From Oligoflexales bacterium (lineage in GTDB: Bacteria > Bdellovibrionota_B > Oligoflexia > Oligoflexales > CACXFL01), in assembly GCA_028282865.1 (NCBI GenBank), contig JANQHA010000377.1:1-8650 (forward strand): DNA of 8,650 bases, written 5' to 3'. Below are positions 1 to 5,445 of this stretch, piece by piece. Each line of letters opens with the position of its first letter. Position 1 is the stretch's first letter. Position numbers and translations under genes: made by a program. A model generated the notes under the pieces. That model searched no databases. It had not been told where the DNA came from and saw only the letters and a list, made by a program, of their open reading frames with translations.

Positions 1-64
1 AAAAGCCGAAAGGCCACCAACGTAGCAACACGGTAAGTGTTGGTCTAGCCTGGGAGTTTACCCA
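1..64 (+). promoter_or_regulatory. Possible 3' part of a structured leader RNA (weak GEMM/c-di-GMP-I riboswitch resemblance)
   Basis: This stretch upstream of the ABC ATPase gene is rich in self-complementarity. GCC (5-7) and GGC (12-14) enclose a GAAA tetraloop. Alternatively AGGC (11-14) plus ACCAAC (16-21) pairs with GTTGGT (39-44) plus GCCT (48-51), a 10-bp stem with an asymmetric internal loop. CAACAC (26-31) and GTGTTG (37-42) form a perfect hairpin with loop GGTAA. TGGG (51-54) pairs with CCCA (61-64). From memory, the order AAAGCC, GG-C, stem, TAGCC, GGG, TTACC recalls the 3' half of the GEMM-I (cyclic-di-GMP) riboswitch, whose 5' half would lie before base 1. The match is imperfect (for example, extra bases between GGG and TTACC), so the identity is a hypothesis. 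A covariance-model search on a longer sequence would decide it. Confidence 0.27.
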
Positions 65-120
65 TTGACAAACAAACCAATCATAGCTTCTCTAAGGACC
101 TAGAACTTTGCTAGCTGAAC

Positions 121-132
121 GGAGAATCTGTG
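121..132 (+). promoter_or_regulatory. Ribosome binding site and GTG start of the ABC ATPase
   Basis: GGAG at 121-124 lies 5 bases before a GTG codon at 130-132. No in-frame ATG with a comparable Shine-Dalgarno lies nearby. The encoded protein starts directly with the expected first beta strand of an ABC domain (ILEVKDLSKNF), which supports the GTG start. Confidence 0.7.
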
Positions 133-1059
133 TCGTCAATTCTAGAGGTTAAGGATTTATCTAAAAACTTCGGCAGCCACCAGGCCGTGAATCAATTAAA
201 CCTAAATATTTCTCCAGGAGAGTGCTTAGCACTCCTTGGGCCAAACGGTGCAGGGAAAACGACCACAGTCGAAATGTTGGAAGGGCTGCAAACGCCAACA
301 TCTGGCACTATCAAAATATTTGGCATGGAGCTCAAGCAAAACAGAGATACGATCTTAGAAAAGATCGGAGTGCTGCTACAAGAAACCTACCTCTATAAAA
401 AACTAACTGTCCGCGAAACTTTGGCGCTTTTCGCAAGCTTTTTCAAACACTCACTTCCCGTAGAGGAGGTGATTACTCAAATGCAGCTAAACGACAAAGC
501 CGATGTACGGCTTGAACACTTATCAGGAGGACAACGACAGCGAGTCTATGTAGGGTGCGGCCTGATAAACGAACCGAAACTGCTCTTTTTAGATGAGCCT
601 ACGACTGGGCTAGACCCACAAGCTCGCAGAAGTATCTGGGAAATGTTAAAAGCAATTAAACGGAGTCAACGTAGTATACTTTTAACTACCCACTATATGG
701 ACGAAGCTGAAGCATTAGCCGACAGAGTAGCTATTATAGATAAAGGTACAATTATTGCTCAAGGCTCACCGAAACAACTAATAAAAGATACCTGTGGCGA
801 GCAGGCGCTACTAGTAACCTTTAAAGAGGACAACCCACAGAAACTGTTACAAATCAAAGATCAAATCACTTGGTTTAGAGACTCGGTTCAATCAGGTAGT
901 ACCTACGAGATTAATATTACCCATACGGCAAACCAGGTTGGAGAGTTGCTACGTTGTGCTGAGTCTCTAAACTATGGAATCGACCAGCTGCATATCCGTA
1001 ACAGTACCTTGGAAGATGTGTTCTTAAAACTTACCGGGAGGAGTATCCGGGATGAGTAA
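130..1059 (+). CDS. ABC-2 type transporter, ATP-binding protein
   Basis: This is the cytoplasmic ATPase of an ABC-2 (DrrA/NatA/CcmA-like) exporter; it would hydrolyse ATP to drive the permease encoded next. All catalytic motifs are intact in the 309-residue chain: Walker A GPNGAGKT at 37-44, Q-loop glutamine at 84, signature LSGGQ at 131-135, Walker B LLFLDEP at 151-157 with the catalytic glutamate E156, D-loop GLDP at 160-163 and switch histidine H188. Residues from about 220 form the C-terminal extension usual in this subfamily (DUF4162-like), ending with the typical LEDVFLKLTGR at 294-304. Length is normal for the family and the start is GTG. The gene overlaps the permease start by 8 bases, so the two products are probably made in balance. 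The substrate cannot be read from the sequence; drugs, lipids, polysaccharides or ions are all carried by relatives. Confidence 0.95.
   Translation: MSSILEVKDLSKNFGSHQAVNQLNLNISPGECLALLGPNGAGKTTTVEMLEGLQTPTSGTIKIFGMELKQNRDTILEKIGVLLQETYLYKKLTVRETLALFASFFKHSLPVEEVITQMQLNDKADVRLEHLSGGQRQRVYVGCGLINEPKLLFLDEPTTGLDPQARRSIWEMLKAIKRSQRSILLTTHYMDEAEALADRVAIIDKGTIIAQGSPKQLIKDTCGEQALLVTFKEDNPQKLLQIKDQITWFRDSVQSGSTYEINITHTANQVGELLRCAESLNYGIDQLHIRNSTLEDVFLKLTGRSIRDE
1036..1054 (+). promoter_or_regulatory. Strong ribosome binding site inside the ATPase gene, for the permease
   Basis: GGGAGGAG at 1036-1043 lies within the last codons of the ATPase gene, 8 bases before the permease ATG at 1052. The ATPase stop codon (1057-1059) falls just after this ATG, a layout typical of translational coupling. 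Confidence 0.8.
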
Positions 1060-2095
1060 AAGCAGTTTTGCTGAGCTAGTAAAATGCCGTTGGCGAGAAT
1101 TTCGACGAGAGCCTTCGGCATTCTTCTGGGTGATCTTCATGCCCATCTTGTGGATGGTAGTCTTAGGCTTTGCGTTCTCAAACCCGAAACCGGAAAACTA
1201 TGGAGTGGCGATCAAAACCGACTCTGTTATACAGCAGTCTTTATTAGACAGCCTAAAGTCTTCGCCGCAACTTAAACTAAAATTTGGCAGTGACCGCGAC
1301 ATTGAAACTTGGTTTAAGCGCGGTGAGGTGACTCTCGGAATCTACGGACGGCACGAAAGTAATTCTGTTACCTACTATTTCGACCCTAAGAACCCTGAAT
1401 CATCTCGTGCCAAAAGGTTCGTCGATACCCTGCTTCAAACAGCTGCTGGGCGTACCGACCCAATTGCAACAAGTACCGAAGTCTTCCATAGCGAAGGAGG
1501 CAGATATGTAGATTTTCTTATACCAGGACTTTTAGCTTTTAGCATACTGAGTTCAAGCCTCTTTGGCGTTGGTATGACTATCGTCTCTAACCGAAAGGAA
1601 AATTTACTTAAGCGCTACCTCACAACCCCGATGAGTAAATACGAGTTTCTCTGTTCGCATATTGTCGGTAGAGTCATAGTGTTAGGATTCGAATTTGGCT
1701 CAATCATGATCGCTGGCTATCTGCTATTTCGTTTCAAAGTTTATGGCAATTTCCTTACTTATTTATTACTTGCTACCTTAGGTGCGGCAACTTTCACCTC
1801 TATCGCACTTCTTTGTGCATCAAGAACTAAAAGCATCCCAATGATGGCTGGCGTCATCAACATCATAACGATACCCATGATGCTGCTATCTGGCGTCTTC
1901 TTCTCCAAATCAAACTTCCCAGAATGGTCTTTAAATTTTATAAACTTACTTCCTCTAACAGCACTAACCGATGGACTCAGAAAAGTTGCACTAGAGGGGC
2001 TACCATTTAATGCGATTAATTATGAAGTATCACTACTGAGCTTATACTTAGTCATAGCTACGATAGCGGCAAAAAGATCATTTAAATGGTACTAG
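1052..2095 (+). CDS. ABC-2 type transporter, permease protein
   Basis: This 347-residue protein is the membrane half of the exporter. Its topology is the classic ABC-2 arrangement with a large extracytoplasmic domain: a first helix at about 24-42, a soluble domain of roughly 110 residues (43-153), then about five helices at 155-178, 207-226, 234-256, 262-284 and 324-342. The hallmark region is present: FLIPGLLAFS at 155-164, then a cytoplasmic loop with RKENLLKRYLTTPMS at 181-195, which in ABC-2 permeases contacts the ATPase. The short cytoplasmic N-terminus before the first helix is charged (KCRWREFRREP), as in relatives. With a single permease gene, the working transporter would be a permease homodimer plus two copies of the upstream ATPase. 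The stop codon is 3 bases from the stop of the convergent minus-strand gene. Confidence 0.93.
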   Translation: MSKSSFAELVKCRWREFRREPSAFFWVIFMPILWMVVLGFAFSNPKPENYGVAIKTDSVIQQSLLDSLKSSPQLKLKFGSDRDIETWFKRGEVTLGIYGRHESNSVTYYFDPKNPESSRAKRFVDTLLQTAAGRTDPIATSTEVFHSEGGRYVDFLIPGLLAFSILSSSLFGVGMTIVSNRKENLLKRYLTTPMSKYEFLCSHIVGRVIVLGFEFGSIMIAGYLLFRFKVYGNFLTYLLLATLGAATFTSIALLCASRTKSIPMMAGVINIITIPMMLLSGVFFSKSNFPEWSLNFINLLPLTALTDGLRKVALEGLPFNAINYEVSLLSLYLVIATIAAKRSFKWY

Positions 2096-2098
2096 CAA

Positions 2099-2659
2099 TC
2101 AAGGAATAATAGGACTAGGAGGAACGGCGTAGCTTTGCCTCGCCTGACTAAAACCATCGATAACTTCATTAAAGCCAAAGTACTTTTTATTGTGCAAGTC
2201 TAAAACATTCGGGCAGGAGCTAAATATCGCAGATAAAAACTTTGTACCTCTTCGAGAAAGGTTCCAAATCCCAAGGTTAGACATCGTTTTACTTTTTATA
2301 TAAATTTTTTTGATGACCCTCTTGGAATACCATTGAAGGTACTGCCCGGAGGCATCGGTGGTTGATAATTTTACCACCCGGTACCTACCTATTGGGAGGA
2401 TCCAGCTTTCATTCACTTTCTCAGTATTCGAGCCTAAAAGGTGATTAAAGGTATAAAACCTTCCTTCTTTTTCCGAGTAAAGGTCAACTTGGATTTTTCC
2501 TGGCCTGCTTTTCAGGTCTATACCGTGTGTAAGCTTAATATCGACATAAAATCCACCTTGGCTGCTCTTAACCTTCTGGCCATAAAACGGACGAACTAAC
2601 TGAACAGAAGCCTCAGCAGCCAGAGAGAACAACAGTAATAACAAGGCGAAAATACGCAT
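2099..2659 (-). CDS. Secreted hypothetical protein with signal peptide
   Basis: I do not recognise this 186-residue protein as a named family. Residues 1-17 are a textbook Sec signal peptide: basic MR, a leucine-rich core (ALLLLLFSL) and cleavage predicted after AEA, so the mature protein begins SVQLVRPFYG and is probably periplasmic. The mature chain alternates hydrophobic and polar residues in a way that suggests beta strands, for example GGFYVDIKL (35-43), KIQVDLYS (55-62) and WILPIGRYRVVKL (86-98). It continues with ASGQYLQW (103-110) and SNLGIWNLSRRG (127-138), and ends in a proline-rich tail (VPPSPIIP). The single cysteine of the mature chain is C149. An enzyme seems unlikely, since no catalytic motif is visible; a small beta-sandwich binding or structural protein is a guess. 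The start ATG is supported by GGAG 8 bases upstream and by the signal peptide. It is transcribed divergently from the barrel operon. Confidence 0.75.
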   Translation of the reverse strand: MRIFALLLLLFSLAAEASVQLVRPFYGQKVKSSQGGFYVDIKLTHGIDLKSRPGKIQVDLYSEKEGRFYTFNHLLGSNTEKVNESWILPIGRYRVVKLSTTDASGQYLQWYSKRVIKKIYIKSKTMSNLGIWNLSRRGTKFLSAIFSSCPNVLDLHNKKYFGFNEVIDGFSQARQSYAVPPSPIIP

Positions 2660-2667
2660 GAGTTATG

Positions 2668-2671
2668 CTCC
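2668..2671 (-). promoter_or_regulatory. Ribosome binding site of the secreted hypothetical protein
   Basis: Read on the minus strand, these bases are GGAG, 8 bases ahead of the ATG at 2659-2657. This fixes the start of the secreted protein. Confidence 0.65.
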
Positions 2672-3014
2672 ATAAAAACAAAATGTCATGGCCACGCGAA
2701 TGAATCCTGACTCCGACAAAACAGCGACCGGGAATCAGCGACAACACCCACGTCATCGGAGTTACATTTTCAAAAAATGAGGTCATAATCCGTCTCGCCA
2801 GCTAACTTGCTAATTTCGAAACAGAAGAAATTTTTCGTAGCATCTTTCATGGCCTACGGCGCACCAAATCAGGGTATTATCAGCTATTAAGCCACGGGCA
2901 AGCTTTCATTTAAATCACTGATTTTACTATATAAAAAAGATATCTCAGTAAAAAATCCAAAAAAAAATCAATTAAGCCTAAATAATCTACTACTAGGACC
3001 GAAGATAAGTACAG

Positions 3015-3058
3015 CGATAGAAAAACTATCGATTGCTCACTAAGAGCACTTAGAGGAA
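3015..3058 (+). promoter_or_regulatory. Hairpins in the 5' leader next to the beta-barrel ribosome binding site
   Basis: CGATAG (3015-3020) and CTATCG (3026-3031) form a perfect 6-bp stem with an AAAAA loop. Just downstream, two hairpins are mutually exclusive: TGCTC (3034-3038) with GAGCA (3044-3048), or CTAAG (3040-3044) with CTTAG (3049-3053). The second shares bases with the edge of the Shine-Dalgarno AGAGGAA (3052-3058), which lies just before the ATG at 3064. Switching between them could affect translation. Stems this short may be chance, so a regulatory role is inferred, not shown. Confidence 0.35.
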
Positions 3059-3063
3059 CCGTT

Positions 3064-3768
3064 ATGAATTTAAATTCGAGCCTACTTGGTCGGCTAGCAG
3101 TTACGATTAGTATGGGGGTGCTTTGCTCATCCCTATTTAGCCAAGCATATGCTATCGATTTGAAATCAGAAGATCTGCGTGGAGAGTCGAATAAGCAACC
3201 GGTCAATGTATTACAAAATAGATTCTTTCAAAAGGCATGGCGGCCTGAGGTCGGAGTGCTTGTCGGCAAGATGCTTGATGAAGCATACACTGACACGACA
3301 CTGACCGGACTACGAGCTGGCTTATTTTTCAGTGAATGGTTCGGAGCAGAAGTTCAATATTTTCGTACGACTGTCGAAGACTCCGACGACCGGAAAGCAT
3401 TAAACAAACTAGTATACCGAGACAGAGACGAAGAAGTCGAGGTCACCCCTGATCCCGAAACAAACCCAATTCACAGCGGAATCGATGTCAACGCCGTGTT
3501 CGCACCGTTCTACGGAAAGTTGAACCTTATGAATAAATATATCATCTATTCAGACCTCTATTTGACTGGCGGTTTATCAAGAGTCAACACAGATCAAGGT
3601 GACCTAAACTCGCTACTAATTGGAATCGGTCAGAGATTTTATATTGGTAAAGCTACTTCATTTCGAGTTGATTTTAGAAACCATATATATAACGAAACTA
3701 GAAGCAATGAACGAACTAGAAAAAATGCTCTAAGCATAGATTTTGGTTTAAGTTACTTTTTTAGATAA
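3064..3768 (+). CDS. Outer-membrane beta-barrel protein, GltA/GltB-like (OMP_myx_plus type)
   Basis: This 234-residue protein has a signal peptide (1-30, hydrophobic core LAVTISMGVLCSSLF, cleavage after AYA). Short amphipathic strands ending in aromatic residues follow. The segment NVLQNRFFQKAWRPEVGVLVG (48-68, split here by the conserved QNRFF) matches, from memory, the start of the outer-membrane beta-barrel domain family widespread in Myxococcota and Bdellovibrionota. Further strands include TGLRAGLFFS (81-90), FGAEVQYFRT (93-102), GKLNLMNKYIIYSDLYLTGG (151-170), FRVDFRNHIYN (200-210) and the closing LSIDFGLSYFFR. An acidic loop, RDRDEEVEVTPDPE, lies at 119-132. The mature chain has no cysteine. 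About eight strands would fit the size. In Myxococcus, GltA and GltB of this class work with the TPR protein GltC in gliding; the next gene encodes a GltC-like protein, which supports the same role here. The start is backed by AGAGGAA just upstream. Only 16 bases separate it from the next gene. Confidence 0.82.
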   Translation: MNLNSSLLGRLAVTISMGVLCSSLFSQAYAIDLKSEDLRGESNKQPVNVLQNRFFQKAWRPEVGVLVGKMLDEAYTDTTLTGLRAGLFFSEWFGAEVQYFRTTVEDSDDRKALNKLVYRDRDEEVEVTPDPETNPIHSGIDVNAVFAPFYGKLNLMNKYIIYSDLYLTGGLSRVNTDQGDLNSLLIGIGQRFYIGKATSFRVDFRNHIYNETRSNERTRKNALSIDFGLSYFFR

Positions 3769-3784
3769 ACCTGAGAGTGGGTAT

Positions 3785-5410
3785 ATGAAGTATTTAGTGT
3801 ATATTATTTTTGGACTTTTTCTTTCATCTCAGCTGATGAATGATGATGGATATGCGCGTTCGAAACGTAAGAAAAAATCCAAAGTTTATAAAAAGAAAAA
3901 AAGATCAAAAAAGACAATCACGCGGAAAGATGATTTAAAATTCAATCAGATTAAATCAAAATACCGTCGGGGTGAAATATCAAAGGCTCAGCTCTGGGCT
4001 CAAATGCAAAACTTTGAGAAGTCATCTGTACGCCTTACACATGACAACCGTCTAAAGCTACTACAACTTCAGTCCCTCATGTTGAGATCCGACGGATACC
4101 CCATTACTTCAAGCTTATATGCTATTGAAGCACTAAAAAAGTCGAAAAGCTCCTCATACAAAGACACCCAGTCTGCATGGGTGATTTTAGCGGAAACCAG
4201 TCGAAAACAGCCTATTCAAAACCTATTAGAGGAGACAGCAAGCCAAATAAAGACAAAGAAAACACCACCGGGTTTTGGTAATAATTGGTTTTACTTTAAA
4301 GGAAATGCTGCCTACGCAAAAAAGAGCTATAAAAATGCTTTAAAATTCTACAAAAAGCTTAAAATCAATGATCATCATTTCTTGTCAGCTCGCCATCAAA
4401 TCGGAAGTATTTACTTTAAAAAGGATGATCTTAAGAACTCTGCTCTAGCATTCAAAACTATGTTAAACTCTGTAAGTCAAACACTAGCGCCAATCTCTGA
4501 TGCAGACCGAAAAAGCCTTAGTAATTACGCGAAGATTGCATTGGCGCGGATATTTTATCAGCAAGGAAAATTTAAAAATGCCATCAGATTCTACCGATCT
4601 GTAGATAGAGACAGCTCGCTATTTTACGATGCACTATTTGAGCAATCGTGGGCTTTCTTCATGGCCGGTTATCCTAACCATACACTAGGGGCATTGCACG
4701 GAGTTGAAAGCCCGTTCTTTGAGAAGGTATTCAATCCAGAGGCATCGGTTCTACGAGCTATCACTTACTACTGGATGTGTCGCTACGAAGACAGTCGCAC
4801 AGCCTTAGCCGATTTTACAGACCGGCATGCAGAAGCAGTAGAGTCACTATCAGAATTCCTTGATCGCAAGAGGTTAAGGCCAGAAACAGCTTATCAATTA
4901 TTCGAGAACTATGCTCTTGGAGTCTCTAGCTCCTCGCTAGGTATACCTAAAAACGTATTAGAATCTGCTTCTTCTACAGAAAGTATGACTCTGTTGAGGC
5001 AGCAGTATGCGGCTCTGGTCGATGAATTAGATAGCATCGAGGCAAAAGGGGTATTTAATACCAAGAAAAACCTCCGTGCTGAGCAGTTGGTTAGAGGCTA
5101 CATGAAGTCTCTGAAAAAGCAAATCGGCAGCCAATTTATCGTCGAACTTAAGGGTCTCAAAAGGCAATATGAGCGGCTATACGAGCAGTCTCAGTTTCTA
5201 TATGTAGAGCTTCTCATGAGCGAGAAAGAGCAGTTATTGGGTAGGGAGCTCCATGCATCTTCAAAGTTAGATAAAGTAAGTAAAAGACAGAAGATCACCG
5301 GCTGGGGAAAGGATAACCAAGCTTGGGGAAACAACGGATTGAATGAATTCTGGTGGGATGAGATAGGTTTCTACATCTACAACATCCAGCCCATGTGTAA
5401 AACGCATTAA
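3785..5410 (+). CDS. Periplasmic TPR protein, GltC-like
   Basis: This 541-residue protein is probably a periplasmic scaffold. A hydrophobic N-terminus (YLVYIIFGLFLSSQL) acts as a signal peptide, with likely cleavage after GYA at residue 24. An extremely basic stretch follows (25-48, 16 of 24 residues Lys or Arg). TPR-like helical pairs are visible at about 167-193 (NAAYAKKSYKNALKFYKKL), 199-227 (IGSIYFKKDDLKNSALAF), 246-271 (ARIFYQQGKFKNAIRFY) and 280-306 (ALFEQSWAFFMAG). The block ESPFFEKVFNPEASVLRA (308-325), then YWMCRYEDSRTAL (329-341) and the C-terminal EFWWDEIGFYIYNIQPMC (521-538) recall, from memory, the conserved landmarks of deltaproteobacterial GltC-type proteins. The only cysteines are C332 and C538. 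Residues about 400-485 are helical and charged, possibly coiled coil. The Shine-Dalgarno is weak (GAGAG at 3773-3777), so translation may depend on coupling to the barrel gene 16 bases upstream. A generic TPR protein of unknown role is the alternative. Confidence 0.78.
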   Translation: MKYLVYIIFGLFLSSQLMNDDGYARSKRKKKSKVYKKKKRSKKTITRKDDLKFNQIKSKYRRGEISKAQLWAQMQNFEKSSVRLTHDNRLKLLQLQSLMLRSDGYPITSSLYAIEALKKSKSSSYKDTQSAWVILAETSRKQPIQNLLEETASQIKTKKTPPGFGNNWFYFKGNAAYAKKSYKNALKFYKKLKINDHHFLSARHQIGSIYFKKDDLKNSALAFKTMLNSVSQTLAPISDADRKSLSNYAKIALARIFYQQGKFKNAIRFYRSVDRDSSLFYDALFEQSWAFFMAGYPNHTLGALHGVESPFFEKVFNPEASVLRAITYYWMCRYEDSRTALADFTDRHAEAVESLSEFLDRKRLRPETAYQLFENYALGVSSSSLGIPKNVLESASSTESMTLLRQQYAALVDELDSIEAKGVFNTKKNLRAEQLVRGYMKSLKKQIGSQFIVELKGLKRQYERLYEQSQFLYVELLMSEKEQLLGRELHASSKLDKVSKRQKITGWGKDNQAWGNNGLNEFWWDEIGFYIYNIQPMCKTH

Positions 5411-5430
5411 TAATACATAAGACTATTTTA

Positions 5431-5445
5431 GAGGAGTCTGAAATG
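5431..5445 (+). promoter_or_regulatory. Ribosome binding site of the large TPR gene
   Basis: GAGGAG at 5431-5436 is 6 bases from the ATG at 5443. The 32-base gap after the preceding stop shows no terminator, so the genes are likely cotranscribed. Confidence 0.75.

Larger units (their letters stand above)
2660..3063. other. 404-base divergent intergenic region with inverted repeats
   Basis: No credible gene lies between the divergent secreted-protein and beta-barrel genes. The region must hold the promoters of both. Visible structure includes ACTCCGA (2710-2716) facing TCGGAGT (2756-2762), and CAGCGAC repeated directly at 2722-2728 and 2736-2742. TGCTA plus CGAAA (2808-2812 and 2817-2821) also pairs with the uninterrupted TTTCGTAGCA (2833-2842), a 10-bp stem with a 4-base bulge. 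Bases 2904-2995 are very AT-rich and are the likeliest place for the barrel promoter. TACTAT at 2925-2930 is a possible -10 element, but no good -35 sits at the right distance, so I do not call a promoter position. Confidence 0.5.

Noticed and set aside
3..68. Open frame from the window edge to a TGA at 66-68 (KPKGHQRSNTV...)
   Set aside because: It could be the tail of an upstream gene, but 21 codons with no recognisable motif cannot be told from chance, and the same bases form several hairpins.
65..70. Perfect TTGACA -35 hexamer upstream of the ABC ATPase gene
   Set aside because: No reasonable -10 hexamer lies 16-18 bases downstream (TTCTCT at 88-93); the nearest, TCTAAG at 91-96, has a 20-base spacer. 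It would also contradict a leader RNA spanning bases 1-64. A promoter is possible but unsupported.
2688..2780. 30-residue plus-strand open frame (MATRMNPDSDK...)
   Set aside because: No Shine-Dalgarno precedes it, there is no recognisable protein feature, and it lies over inverted repeats in the intergenic region.
2910..3206. 98-codon open frame on the minus strand
   Set aside because: It overlaps the start of the well-supported beta-barrel gene and the AT-rich leader, has no domain pattern, and its N-terminal half is simply the antisense of the signal-peptide region.
3872..3902. A6 and A7 runs in the GltC-like gene as a programmed slippage site
   Set aside because: The runs simply encode the Lys-rich segment; the frame continues intact for 500 codons and no alternative-frame product of interest follows.
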